Shown piece after piece: positions 34,883 to 44,593 of a DNA stretch of 64,000 bases. The translations under genes were made by a program, and so were the position numbers. Under the pieces are notes generated by a model. The model was given only the letters and a program-made list of their open reading frames with translations. It searched no databases and was not told the origin of the DNA. This DNA comes from Clostridiales bacterium (GTDB lineage: Bacteria > Bacillota > Clostridia > Christensenellales > CAG-138): the NCBI GenBank assembly GCA_019416935.1, contig DXWI01000010.1, positions 10,457 through 74,456 of the forward strand. The letters are read 5' to 3'. Numbering within the stretch: position 1 is the stretch's first letter; each line of letters begins with the position of its first letter.

Positions 34883-35877
34883 TGGAAAACAAGCATTTAC
34901 TGGAAGTAAATAATCTGAAGGTTTCGTTTTTCAGTGGTGGTGCAGAGGTGAAAGCTGTTGGCGGAGTTTCCTATTATGTGGATAAGGGGGAGGTAATTGC
35001 CGTGGTCGGTGAATCCGGATGTGGCAAATCTGTTACCCAGATGTCTACGTTGCAGCTGATTCAGCCTCCTCGCGGCAAAATTCTGGACGGGGAAATCCTT
35101 TTTGAAGGAGGTAATTTGTTAAAGTATGGGCCCGATAGCAAGGAGATGCAGCAGATTCGCGGTTCGAAAATCTCCATGGTATTCCAGGAGCCTATGACAA
35201 GCCTGAATCCCGTTTATACGATTGGCGCGCAGATCAGCGAAGTCATTCGCCTGCATCGCAATGTTTCAAAACAGGAAGCTTGGGCAATGGGAACCGAGGC
35301 ATTACGCACCGTAGGCATACCGGAACCAAAAGCACGCATGAAGAACTACCCTCACGAGATGAGCGGCGGTATGCGTCAGCGTGTGCTGATTGCCATCGCG
35401 GTTGCCTGTAATTCCAAACTGATTATTGCTGATGAGCCAACAACGGCTCTGGATGTCACCACGCAGGCCCAGGTCATGGAACTGATGATGGACGTGGTAA
35501 AGAAGTTTGGTACTTCGTTGATTATCGTTACCCATAACCTTGGCCTTGTGGCAAGGTATGCACAACGCATCTATGTCATGTACGCAGGTCGTGTTGTGGA
35601 GTCCGGATATACGAGGGATATCCTGAAGAATCCTGCACATCCCTATACGAAGGGCTTGCTAAATTCCGTCCCGAGAATGAAGGGTAACAAAAATAAGGAT
35701 CTTATTCCCATTGATGGCATGCCTCCGAAGTTGGACCAGCTGACAGATGCCTGCTCCTTCTGCCCACGTTGCCCCTATGCCACTAAAGACTGTTCAGGTA
35801 AGGCATTCCCGCAGTTAGTGAAGGTGGGAGAAAATCATTTTGCTGCATGTCACCTGTGCGTAAAGGAGGATGCCTGA
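34882..35877 (+). CDS. ABC transporter ATPase, DppD type
   Basis: First ATPase of the importer, 331 residues. Walker A is GESGCGKS (about residues 48-55), the signature is MSGGMRQRV, and Walker B is LIIADEPT. The C-terminal oligopeptide/dipeptide transporter extension carries a cysteine motif (CSFCPRCPYATKDCSGK), which in some DppD/OppD proteins binds an iron-sulfur cluster. The start overlaps the permease stop, and its stop overlaps the ATG of the second ATPase. Confidence 0.95.
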   Translation: MENKHLLEVNNLKVSFFSGGAEVKAVGGVSYYVDKGEVIAVVGESGCGKSVTQMSTLQLIQPPRGKILDGEILFEGGNLLKYGPDSKEMQQIRGSKISMVFQEPMTSLNPVYTIGAQISEVIRLHRNVSKQEAWAMGTEALRTVGIPEPKARMKNYPHEMSGGMRQRVLIAIAVACNSKLIIADEPTTALDVTTQAQVMELMMDVVKKFGTSLIIVTHNLGLVARYAQRIYVMYAGRVVESGYTRDILKNPAHPYTKGLLNSVPRMKGNKNKDLIPIDGMPPKLDQLTDACSFCPRCPYATKDCSGKAFPQLVKVGENHFAACHLCVKEDA

Positions 35878-36875
35878 TGGAAGCGAAAAAGGAACCGATC
35901 CTTGAGGTAAGGAATTTAAAGACATATTTCCCGTTGAAGAAGGGGTTAATTCCAAAGGTATACGACTATGTGAAGGCTGTGGATGGCGTCAGCTTTTCCA
36001 TTGAGGAAGGAAAAACCTTTGGTCTGGTGGGAGAATCTGGATGTGGCAAAACTACCACCGGAAAAACCATTTTGCGGATATTGAAGGCAACGGATGGTGA
36101 AGTGATTTACCAAGGAAAGAATACCTTGAAGATGTCCGATAAGGAGTATGCAAAGATAAAACGCCAGTTGCTACTTATCTTCCAGGATCCTTATGGGTCT
36201 TTGGATCCACGGCAGACTGCTTTTTCCATTGTGAAAGAAATGTATGAAGCAGACGGAAAACCGCATACCAAGAAAGAGAGCGATAAACGCGTTAAAGAAC
36301 TATTCCGTCAGGTTGGTCTGCCAGAGGAAATGGGCGACCGTTATCCCCATGAGATGAGTGGCGGTCAGCGGCAACGTCTGGGTATTGCTCGTGCGCTTTC
36401 CTGCAATCCCAAGATTATCGTGTGTGATGAGCCTGTTTCCGCACTGGATGTTTCCATCCAGGCGCAGGTCATAAACCTGTTTAAAAAGCTCCAGCGTGAG
36501 CTTGGGCTGACATATATTTTCATCGCCCATGACTTGGCCGTAGTACGCCATATTGCGGACAAGATTGCCATAATGTACCTTGGGCGAATTGTGGAAACCA
36601 TGGATGCTGAGGAACTTGCCGAGGAGCCAATGCACCCATACTCCATTGCACTGCTGTCTGCCGTGCCTGAAGTGGATTATGACCTGGAGCGGGGTAAGGA
36701 ACGTATCATGCTGGAGGGAGAAATTCCCAGTCCAATTCATGCACCGTCTGGATGCTCCTTCCATCCAAGATGCCCGTATGCAACGGATCTTTGTAAGCAG
36801 GAATGTCCTTCATTAAAGGAGATTAAGCCGGGGCATATGGTTGCCTGTCACAATATTGATAAAGTGAGGAGATAA
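35877..36875 (+). CDS. ABC transporter ATPase, DppF type
   Basis: Second ATPase, 332 residues: Walker A GESGCGKTT, signature MSGGQRQRLGIARAL, Walker B KIIVCDEPVSALD. The C-terminal motif CSFHPRCPYATDLCKQECPSL again has the cysteine set of the oligopeptide family. ATG 35877 follows AAAGGAGG; the frame could open at 35847, but that lies inside the upstream gene. Together with the other four genes the importer is complete. Confidence 0.95.
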   Translation: MEAKKEPILEVRNLKTYFPLKKGLIPKVYDYVKAVDGVSFSIEEGKTFGLVGESGCGKTTTGKTILRILKATDGEVIYQGKNTLKMSDKEYAKIKRQLLLIFQDPYGSLDPRQTAFSIVKEMYEADGKPHTKKESDKRVKELFRQVGLPEEMGDRYPHEMSGGQRQRLGIARALSCNPKIIVCDEPVSALDVSIQAQVINLFKKLQRELGLTYIFIAHDLAVVRHIADKIAIMYLGRIVETMDAEELAEEPMHPYSIALLSAVPEVDYDLERGKERIMLEGEIPSPIHAPSGCSFHPRCPYATDLCKQECPSLKEIKPGHMVACHNIDKVRR

Positions 36876-36878
36876 AAA

Positions 36879-37826
36879 ATGCCGCCTGTAAAAACATTAC
36901 GAAAAATGCTCAAAGAAGGGGAGTTTGTCTGGGCTCCCTGTGTATATGACTGTGTCAGCGCCCGTTGTGCAGAGATTGTTGGCTATAATGCTGTGCTGCT
37001 TTCCAGCTGTGAGATGGATTTTGCATTAAATGGTATTCCCGCTGGGCTTGCAAACTGGGAGGAGTATATCTGGGTTGCCGGCAGGATTGCTCAGTCTACA
37101 AAGATACCTCTGATTGTGGATGGAGATAACCTTGGTGGAACGCCGATGCAGGTATACCGCAACGCAAAGCGCCTGGCACAGGCAGGTGTTCAGGCAATAT
37201 CCGTGGAGGATACTATTGGCAATGGTATTAACTGCGGCTATCACTATGCAAGTGGTGAAGGCTTTTTGACGGCAGAAGAATGGGCAACAAACGTTCGTGC
37301 TGCCGTGGATGGCGTTGCAGGAACTGACTGCATGATTATTGCACGTACGGACTGTAAGGGCGGCGGTGCCGAAGAAACCGGTGATTATGCTTTTGAGGGG
37401 ATGGGACTTGAGGAAGCAATTCACAGGGCAATCCTTGGTCATGAAGCCGGTGCGGAAATCACCATGATTCAGAATATTTGCCATGCGGACTGTAAGGATG
37501 AGTGCATGGAAATTGTGAAGCGTGTGCCGGGGTATAGGTTCTATCCAGATATCCATGCTTCTGGTAACAAGAGCGACGTCACGCTGGAGGAACTCAAGGA
37601 GTGGGGCTTCCATCTGGTATCCAACCATGCAGCCATGAAGGGCGCTACAAAGGGTATGCTGGAGTACTTATATAAAAACTATGAGAACAGGAATTCGGTT
37701 TACTCTGAAAACGATGAATTTTATGGCCTCGGTCATGTGTTTACCCCCTTTGTATTTGAAGAGTGGATTGAGCGTGACCAGAACTTTATGCAATACAGGG
37801 AAGATTTGATGAAAAAGAAAAAATGA
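36879..37826 (+). CDS. Isocitrate lyase/PEP mutase family protein (copy 1)
   Basis: Lyase of the PEPM/ICL superfamily, 315 residues. The metal-binding acids are present: VDGDN (D81, D83) and VEDT (E110, D111), with the IIARTD segment after. Family members split 2-methylisocitrate, 2,3-dimethylmalate, oxaloacetate or C-P compounds. The usual lyase loop KKCGH is not present; around it the sequence reads GNGINCGYHYASGEGF, so the exact reaction is open. It begins 3 bases after the ATPase gene and overlaps copy 2 by 4 bases, so transporter and lyase are one operon. Confidence 0.85.
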   Translation: MPPVKTLRKMLKEGEFVWAPCVYDCVSARCAEIVGYNAVLLSSCEMDFALNGIPAGLANWEEYIWVAGRIAQSTKIPLIVDGDNLGGTPMQVYRNAKRLAQAGVQAISVEDTIGNGINCGYHYASGEGFLTAEEWATNVRAAVDGVAGTDCMIIARTDCKGGGAEETGDYAFEGMGLEEAIHRAILGHEAGAEITMIQNICHADCKDECMEIVKRVPGYRFYPDIHASGNKSDVTLEELKEWGFHLVSNHAAMKGATKGMLEYLYKNYENRNSVYSENDEFYGLGHVFTPFVFEEWIERDQNFMQYREDLMKKKK

Positions 37827-38596
37827 AGCCGATATTTTATCCACAGGTTCCCCATAATGCAAAAAAATGGATAGCCGTTGCATATGATTATATTTCGGCA
37901 TTGGTTGCAGAACGCTGTGGTATGCAGGGGATTTTGTTAGGCCTTGATGCGGTGAAGGAAAGCCTTTATGGCACACGGGCAGCGGAAGTATCCTTTGATA
38001 CACTGCTGCAGCTGGTGAGTAATCTCCATACTGCTACTGCTCTTGAAATTTATGTAGAGCTGCCAGTAACCTGTGATGATTGCCCTGACTCTGTGCGCTA
38101 TCGGGCAGAACGCCTGAAAATAGCAGGGGCAAAGGGAATTGCTATTGCACAGATGACATCGCTGGAGCGCTGGAAAAAGCAGTTGGCTTCTGTGGCAGAG
38201 TGTGGTCTTGTTGCAATAGCCTTCGTAAAGAAAGTAGATAAAGCAGCGTTGCAGACACTTGTTTTGGATGAGCAGATTTTCGTTCTTGCCGCTGATTTTG
38301 CGGGGGTGAAGAGGAACGAAAGATGTGTGCTGTATTGCAATGATGTAGATGCCTGCACATCGATAGCGGCTATGGCTGACCAATGCGTCCTGGATTTTGC
38401 ATTAACAGGAACGCAGGAAGGCCTCTGTCTGTTTGCTGCGCACACCATGAAGGACAGGAATACCGTATTCCATGACCAGCACGATTTTGATGGGGATCTG
38501 AATGGTCATGATTACCATGAAATATTTGACTTTGGCAATAGATGGATTGCTATGGAGGACTCCTTTATAGATACAGAAAGGAGACTAAAGTCATGA
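37823..38596 (+). CDS. Degenerate PEP mutase/isocitrate lyase family protein (copy 2)
   Basis: A 257-residue protein with the length and start pattern of the family (WIAVAYDYISALVAERCG) and an aligned barrel (EIYVELPV for the VDxD strand, GIAIAQM for the EDT strand). The metal-binding acids are missing: V-E-L-P stands for D-x-D and A-Q-M for E-D-T. It should not bind the catalytic magnesium. It sits between two copies that keep these residues, with 4-base overlaps to both. It could be a structural or regulatory partner, or a diverged enzyme. Confidence 0.7.
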   Translation: MKPIFYPQVPHNAKKWIAVAYDYISALVAERCGMQGILLGLDAVKESLYGTRAAEVSFDTLLQLVSNLHTATALEIYVELPVTCDDCPDSVRYRAERLKIAGAKGIAIAQMTSLERWKKQLASVAECGLVAIAFVKKVDKAALQTLVLDEQIFVLAADFAGVKRNERCVLYCNDVDACTSIAAMADQCVLDFALTGTQEGLCLFAAHTMKDRNTVFHDQHDFDGDLNGHDYHEIFDFGNRWIAMEDSFIDTERRLKS

Positions 38597-39378
38597 TATT
38601 GAAGGAACAGTTAGGGAAACAACAGGTATTCTGTCCTTGCATCTATGACTGTATCACTGCAAAGGTTGCGGAGGACTCCGGATTTGGTGCAGCACTGGTA
38701 AGTGGAGGCGGAATTGCCTATAGCTGGCTGGGACTGCCTGATCTTGCCATGCTGACGGCTGATGATATCGTACGGGCAACCGAGAGAATTGCTGCTTGTG
38801 TAAAAATTCCGTTGGTTGTGGATACAGATGATGGCTACGGGGAAAGTCCTGTCGTGGTATACCGGACGGTGAAGCGTCTTGCAGAAGCTGGTGCCCAGGC
38901 GGTTACCATTGATGATTCTACAGGAATCAGAGGCTTTGAACGATATATCTATGCGGATATGGTCGGCAAGTCCTATTATCAGAGGGTCGTTTCCAGGAAA
39001 GCGTGGTTAACGAAAATTGTTGCAGCGGTGGAAGCCTGTAAGGGGACAGATTGCTTTGTGATAGCAAGAACGGAGTGTTACTCGCAATATGGAAAAGAGG
39101 AAATGCGGCAAAGGCTGGTTCTGTCCCGCAAGGCAGGGGCGATGATGACCCTTGTGTGTGACGGGATGGAAAACGAACAGGATGCCCACGAAATAGCTGC
39201 GTATGACGGCGGATGGAAGATGTGGCCGGATTACTATTCTGTAGATGGGAAGCCATCAGCGGATATCGATGCTTTAAAGGAAATGGATTTTAACCTGGTT
39301 ACGATGCACGTGTTTGAGAAAGCGGCATTATATGGCATGTTTGCCAAGGGTAAAAAGTTTATCGAGGTATTGAAATGA
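38593..39378 (+). CDS. Isocitrate lyase/PEP mutase family protein (copy 3)
   Basis: A 261-residue family member with VVDTDDGYGESP (D77, D79) and IDDSTG where copy 1 has VEDTIG, so the catalytic Glu is Asp. IARTECYSQYG matches the ARTD segment. It begins YDCITAKVAEDSGFGAALVSGGG, like oxaloacetate-decarboxylase-type members. ATG 38593 overlaps the stop of copy 2 (ATGA); the stop overlaps the next ATG likewise. It may form the active part of a mixed complex with copies 1 and 2. Confidence 0.83.
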   Translation: MILKEQLGKQQVFCPCIYDCITAKVAEDSGFGAALVSGGGIAYSWLGLPDLAMLTADDIVRATERIAACVKIPLVVDTDDGYGESPVVVYRTVKRLAEAGAQAVTIDDSTGIRGFERYIYADMVGKSYYQRVVSRKAWLTKIVAAVEACKGTDCFVIARTECYSQYGKEEMRQRLVLSRKAGAMMTLVCDGMENEQDAHEIAAYDGGWKMWPDYYSVDGKPSADIDALKEMDFNLVTMHVFEKAALYGMFAKGKKFIEVLK

Positions 39379-40600
39379 GCAAAAAGAAATTCAGTGAAAA
39401 ACAGTTTGCTGTGCTGGCAATCCTCGCCATGGAGTTTAATGGCCTCGCCATGAGTGCAGTCAGTCCGGCCCTTGCGGATATTGGTCGGGCATTTCCCAAT
39501 GTGCCGCAGATGTTTATGTCTATACTGTCTACCCTGCCAGCGCTTATGTGCATTCCGGTTTCCGTGTTTGCAACAGGGCTGATTGGCAAGAGAATCACGT
39601 TCCGTAATCTTGCTATTATTGGTGTGGCGTTACAGTTGCTTGGCGGGCTGATGCCTATAATTTCTCAGACTTTTTATGAAATCCTGATTTGGCGCTGTAT
39701 TTTCGGTATTGGCATGGGTATTATGGCCCCTATGGGATCAGCATTGATGTTTGCCGTGTTTACAAAGGAAGAGGCGGAAATTCAGTCTAGCAGGGATACC
39801 ATGGTGGCAAGTGTTGGGGCAGTGGTGTATCAACTCTTTGGTGGCATTCTGTGCGCTCAGTTTGGCTGGCGTAATACATTCTTTATTTACGCTCTTCTTA
39901 TTCCTACTCTGACACTGACAATGATAGGCTTTGCGAAAATCAAACTGGCAAATGAAAAGTTTCTGTTGAAAGGATCAGCAGAGAAAGATAATAAGCCAAA
40001 GGTGAAGCAACGCTACGGCACCGCTTTTTACGGGTGGTGTGCGCTATATGCATTGTATTGTATCTTATTTTATCCGCTGGTTACCGATTCTTCTGTGATT
40101 GTGCTAAATAACAGCTATGGCACGGCAGACTCGGTCTCCATCATTCTGTCTGTGTATACACTATTTGGTGTGTTGGGGGGCTTATCTATCAATCTAAGAA
40201 GGTGCGGGAAATGAATTCCAAGATATTTGCTCCAATTTTTGCGATTGGGGCTATAGCATTTGCTGTCATCACTGCTGCAAAGAATGTGCTCGCCATGACT
40301 ATCGGAGCTGCCATTTTTGGCATTGGTTATGGAATGTTCACAGCAGCCATTGTAATCTTTGCTGGCTATTCTGTGCCTAAGGAACTCCGTATGGGGGTTA
40401 TGGCAAGGATGCTTATTTTTACCGGTATCGGTGAATTTGTTTCTGCTTTTGTCATGGAGTTTGTGAAGACCACCGTTTTCCACTCCACTTACGAGCGTTT
40501 TAGCTTTTTGTTCAGTGCAATTGTGCTGGTGATTCTTGCCGTGGTATTTCTTATCAAGCCCAACAGCAAGCAGTTCCCCACGGATGTGTTCGTCAAATAA
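39375..40600 (+). pseudogene. MFS transporter, broken by one frameshift
   Basis: Major facilitator with about 12 helices split in two frames. The first part (39375-40214) has the MFS N-terminal domain with RCIFGIGMGIMAPMGSALMF; after the G6 run at 40175-40180 the reading continues in another frame as LIYQSKKVREMNSKIF and so on to 40600. One extra G would restore a protein of about 409 residues. All else looks intact. The lesion could be a true mutation, phase variation or a sequencing error. It is the last gene of the operon, overlapping copy 3, and would carry the product or a related acid. Confidence 0.85.
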
Positions 40601-40759
40601 AAAGTAACGCAAAAGGGCACCAAAAAGTTCGCAGCATCAACATCGGGTGGGGAGTAGGAAGTGGTTTACAGGTAAGCAGGGTTTGTCTATGTGTGAATAA
40701 TACGATAATGCACAATATACCATTCCGACAGCCGGGAAACCCCTGCTAACTGCACGTAC
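40601..40759 (+). other. Junction between the catabolic island and the prophage
   Basis: No gene seen. It holds ATAATGCACA (40705-40714), also found at 29180-29189 and 43071-43080. The base composition turns from AT-rich to GC-rich here. Confidence 0.5.
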
Positions 40760-42216
40760 ATGCACAAAGTTGAGGTTACCGATAAGGATACCCTGCTCCA
40801 GGCCGTAGCACGCGACTATGTCTGCGCCGAGTATAAGGACGGATACCGGAGCAACGATAACTTCCTCGGCTCAGACTGCCTGCCGGTGGACTGTGACAAC
40901 GATCACAGCGATGATCCGGAAGCATGGGTCTACCCGTCCGACGTTGCAAACGCGTTCCCCGGCGTGGCGTTCGCGGTCCATTACAGTCGGAACCACATGA
41001 AGATGAAAGCGGGCAAAGCAGCAAGACCGAAGTTCCATGTATTCTTCTCCATCGCTCGCGTCACGGATGCCGGTCAGTACAGTGAACTGAAGAAGCTGGT
41101 GAATACGATCTTCCCGTACTTCGATACCAAGGCGCTCGACGCTGCCCGGTTCTTCTTCGGAACACAGAAACCGCAGGTCGAGATCTTCGACGGGCCAATG
41201 ACGCTCTCCACATTTCTTGCAGACGATGATTTCGACGCTGATCTGGATTCCGGCAGTTACGGTGACATCGTGATCCCGGAAGGCAGCCGCAACGCTACCC
41301 TCTCGCACTACGCCGGTCGCATCCTGAAGCGGTTCGGGAACACGGAAGAAGCGCATACCCATTTCGAGGAAGTGGCCGCCTGCTGCCAGCCGCTGCTGGA
41401 ACCAGCAGAGCTCTACACGATCTGGCGCAGCGCACAGCGGTTCTATGAAAAGATCGCCTCGCAGGACGGGTATATCCCGCCGGAGCAGTACAACCAGGAC
41501 CTGCAGCTCAAGCCAACCGACTACTCCGACGTCGGTCAGGCCACCGTGCTCTCGAGGGAATACGAGGACCGCCTCCGCTACTCGCCCTCGACGGACTTTC
41601 TCGTCTACAACGGACGGTTCTGGGAGGAGTCCAAGCCCAAGGCGCAGGCCATCGCGCAGGAGCTCACTTCCCGGCAGCTGGACGAGGCCGATACCGAGAT
41701 CAAGAAGGCGACCGATGAGCTCATGAAGAACGGTGCATGGGAGCTCTTGGCATCCATGGGTCCGAAGAAAGCAGCGGCGGTGTTCAACGCGGAACAGGCA
41801 AGGTCCTACCAGAAGTATGAGAACGCGACCACGTACCGGAACTTTGCCATCAAACGCAGGGACTCGAAGTACATCGCTGCCGCCATGAAGGAAGTGCACC
41901 CCATGGTCGAAATCGATCAGAAGGCGCTGGATGCGGACGAGTATCTGCTGAACACACCGTATGCCACATACGATCTTCGTGTCGGGCTCTCCTCCGCGCA
42001 GGATCATAACGCGTCGGACCTGATCACAAAGCAGACCACCGTCGACCCGTCGGATGAGGGCATGGAGATCTGGGAGGATGCGCTTTCCACCTTCTTTTGC
42101 GGCGACAAAGACCTCATCCGCTATGTGCAGGATATCGCCGGGCTCTCTGCCATCGGCAAGGTCTGCGTCGAGGGGCTCATCATCGCATACGGAGAAGGCC
42201 GGAACGGAAAGTCTAC
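40760..42216 (+). pseudogene. Phage primase/helicase (D5/VirE type), truncated at both ends
   Basis: DNA replication protein of Clostridial siphoviruses. The N-terminal primase region (VTDKDTLLQAVARDYVCAEY; SNDNFLGSDCLPVDCDNDH; RPKFHVFF) leads to the D5-like helicase start with IIAYGEGRNGKST (Walker A at about 42,190-42,210). Right after the Walker A the homology stops and the frame runs into unrelated sequence up to 42292. The expected first 20 or so residues and a ribosome site are also absent before the ATG. The rest of the helicase and the replication and packaging genes are gone. Confidence 0.8.
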
Positions 42217-43068
42217 AGTATCCATATGTCTGCGTTATCACAGTCTGAGATGTATGGGGATGGAACAACGGAGCCCCTGTCCGTTGACTTAATATCCCTG
42301 AACAGGCGAAAGGAACATCTTGGAAGATGTACAGCCACAGAGATGTTCGAAAGAATATGGAACGGAGGCATGCCGGGGCACAGAAGTGGCAAATACAGAG
42401 ACCGGGATGTTTTCTACAGTTCTTATATTCAAACCTACATCAACCGTGATGTTACGGATATGATTCCGGGTGTGGACAAACTGCTTTTTGCCGATTTTAT
42501 CAGAGCGGCTGCCTGCCGTGCCGGGCAGATGCTGAACGTGCATGATATTGCACAGGATATAGGCGTTTCAGATGATACTGCGAGAAGATGGCTTCAGGTA
42601 CTGGAAAAGTCGGAAGTGATCTTCTATTTGAGACCCTATTCCAATAATCTTTTGAAACGGACAATCAAGACGCCGAAGATGTATTTCTTCGATACGGGAC
42701 TCGTTGCTTATCTTACGAAGTATTCGAGCCCGGAAATCCTGATGAATGGAGCCATGAATGGCGCAATCTTGGAAAACTATACGGTAAATGAGATACGGAA
42801 AACATGGCTGAACAGCGCAAAAGAATGCCTGCTTTACTATTATCGTGACAAGGACACCAACGAGATCGATATGGTGATCGAAGCGGATGGAGAACTTCAT
42901 CCTTTGGAAATCAAGAAAAGCACGAACCCGGGAACGGAACTGGTATCTGCCTTTACTGTTCTGGACAAAGGTTCAGTTCCAAGAGGAACGGGTGCAATCC
43001 TTTGCCTGAGAGAAGACCTTTCGGCAATCGATCGGAGCACATTCATCCTCCCGATTTGGATGATATGA
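42214..43068 (+). pseudogene. DUF4143 ATPase, C-terminal part only
   Basis: The ATPase core (Walker A and B) is missing; the remaining part begins SIHMSALSQSEMYGDG, the end of the AAA domain, then WNGGMPGHRSGKYRDRDVFYSSYIQTY and the DUF4143 region with FFDTGLVAYL and EIDMVIEAD...HPLEIKKS (a nuclease-like acidic pattern). It is joined to the primase in a different frame. Such ATPases are chromosomal or mobile, not usual phage genes, so this is an insertion-deletion scar. It cannot be a working ATPase. Confidence 0.8.
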
Positions 43069-43216
43069 GCATAATGCACATGAGATCCATGGTTTTTGCA
43101 TATATTTTGGCTTGTTATATGCAGAACAAGTTGATGTAAGTAACAAGATTCCCTTAACGTGATAAAGATTCCCTTAAAAACGATGGAAAAATAAGGGAAA
43201 CGATCAACAATTAATG

Positions 43217-43243
43217 AGCATCTGTGAGAGCAGGTGCTTTTTT
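43217..43243 (+). terminator. Terminator hairpin before the portal gene
   Basis: AGCATCTG pairs with CAGGTGCT (one GU pair) around TGAGAG, followed by six T. Upstream, 43,141-43,200 holds AAGATTCCCTTAA twice. The hairpin would stop transcripts from the remnants and may once have lain between terminase and portal. Confidence 0.7.
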
Positions 43244-43264
43244 ATGCCCAAAAGGAGGTAATAC

Positions 43265-44593
43265 ATGAGCATTTTCAGCGGATTGTTCAAATCAAGGGAC
43301 AAGCCTGTGAACCGGACGCCCGGCAGCAGTTTTGCCTTTTACATGGGCGGGAGCTCCTCCGGCAAGATCGTAAACGAGCGCAGCGCCATGCAGATGACGG
43401 CGGTGTACGCCTGCGTGCGTATCCTGTCGGAAGCGATCGCAGGACTCCCGCTGCACCTTTACCGGTATAAGGAGGACGGCGGCAAAGAGAAGGCGACGGG
43501 TCACCCGCTGTACCTGCTGCTGCATGATGAACCGAACCCGGAGATGAGTTCGTTCGTGTTCCGGGAAACACTCATGACGCACCTGCTGCTCTACGGCAAC
43601 GCCTACGCACAGATCATCCGGAACGGCAAAGGCGAGATCGTCGGTCTCTACCCGCTCATGGCAAACAAGATGAGCGTGAACCGGGACACCAATGGCCGGT
43701 TGTACTACCAGTACCAGCGTTCTTCGGACGAGGCGCATACGACTAAGGGTGACCTGGTCGTGCTCATGCCGTCGGACGTACTGCACATCCCCGGGCTCGG
43801 ATTTGACGGGCTGGTTGGATACTCGCCCATCGCCATGGCCAAAAACGCCATCGGCCTTGCGATCGCTACGGAGGAGTACGGCAGCAAGTTTTTTGCAAAC
43901 GGTGCCGCGCCTTCCGGCGTGCTGGAGCATCCGGGCACGATCAAGGACCCGGCAAAGGTCCGCGATGCATGGATGAGCCAGTTCGGAGGCAGCTCCAATT
44001 CCGGGAAGATCGCTGTGCTGGAAGAAGGCATGAAGTACACGCCAATCTCCATTTCTCCGGAGCAGGCACAGTTCCTCGAGACGCGCAAATTCCAGATCAA
44101 CGAGATAGCTCGAATCTTCAGGGTCCCGCCGCATATGGTTGGAGACCTTGAGAAGTCGAGCTTTTCCAATATAGAGCAGCAATCCCTTGAGTTCGTAAAG
44201 TACACGCTCGACCCATGGGTCGTGAGATGGGAGCAGTCGATCCAGCGTTCTCTGCTATTGCCTTCGGAGAAGCAGAGGTACTTCGTGAAATTCAATGTGG
44301 AAGGCCTGCTCCGGGGCGACTACCAGAGCCGGATGTCCGGGTACGCCACGGCAAGACAGAACGGATGGATGAGCGCAAACGACATCCGGGAACTGGAGAA
44401 CCTCGACCGCATATCCGAAGAAGATGGCGGCGATCTCTATCTCGTAAACGGCAACATGCTCCCACTTTCCAAGGCGGGTGCTTTTGCAAATACCGAATCC
44501 GATGGAAAGGAGGACGGAACCAATGAAGAACAGGAAGTTCTGGAACTGGATAAACCAGGCGGACGAAAGCGCTCCGGGAGAGAGAGTTCTTGA
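43265..44593 (+). CDS. Phage portal protein (HK97 gp3-like)
   Basis: Forms the dodecameric DNA channel at the capsid vertex. The 442-residue protein has the family pattern: RSAMQMTAVYACVRILSEAIAGLPLHLY near the N-terminus, LLHDEPNPEMSSFVFRETLM, GLVGYSPIAMAKNAIGLAIA in the middle, and FRVPPHMVGDLEKSSFSNIEQQ near the end. ATG follows AAAAGGAGG. It is the first gene of the intact late block. The terminase genes that normally precede it are absent. Confidence 0.95.
   Translation: MSIFSGLFKSRDKPVNRTPGSSFAFYMGGSSSGKIVNERSAMQMTAVYACVRILSEAIAGLPLHLYRYKEDGGKEKATGHPLYLLLHDEPNPEMSSFVFRETLMTHLLLYGNAYAQIIRNGKGEIVGLYPLMANKMSVNRDTNGRLYYQYQRSSDEAHTTKGDLVVLMPSDVLHIPGLGFDGLVGYSPIAMAKNAIGLAIATEEYGSKFFANGAAPSGVLEHPGTIKDPAKVRDAWMSQFGGSSNSGKIAVLEEGMKYTPISISPEQAQFLETRKFQINEIARIFRVPPHMVGDLEKSSFSNIEQQSLEFVKYTLDPWVVRWEQSIQRSLLLPSEKQRYFVKFNVEGLLRGDYQSRMSGYATARQNGWMSANDIRELENLDRISEEDGGDLYLVNGNMLPLSKAGAFANTESDGKEDGTNEEQEVLELDKPGGRKRSGRESS

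Noticed and set aside
42097..43068. A complete ATPase beginning in the primase
   Set aside because: Its first 38 codons are the primase in a wrong frame; the real DUF4143 homology starts at about 42,214.
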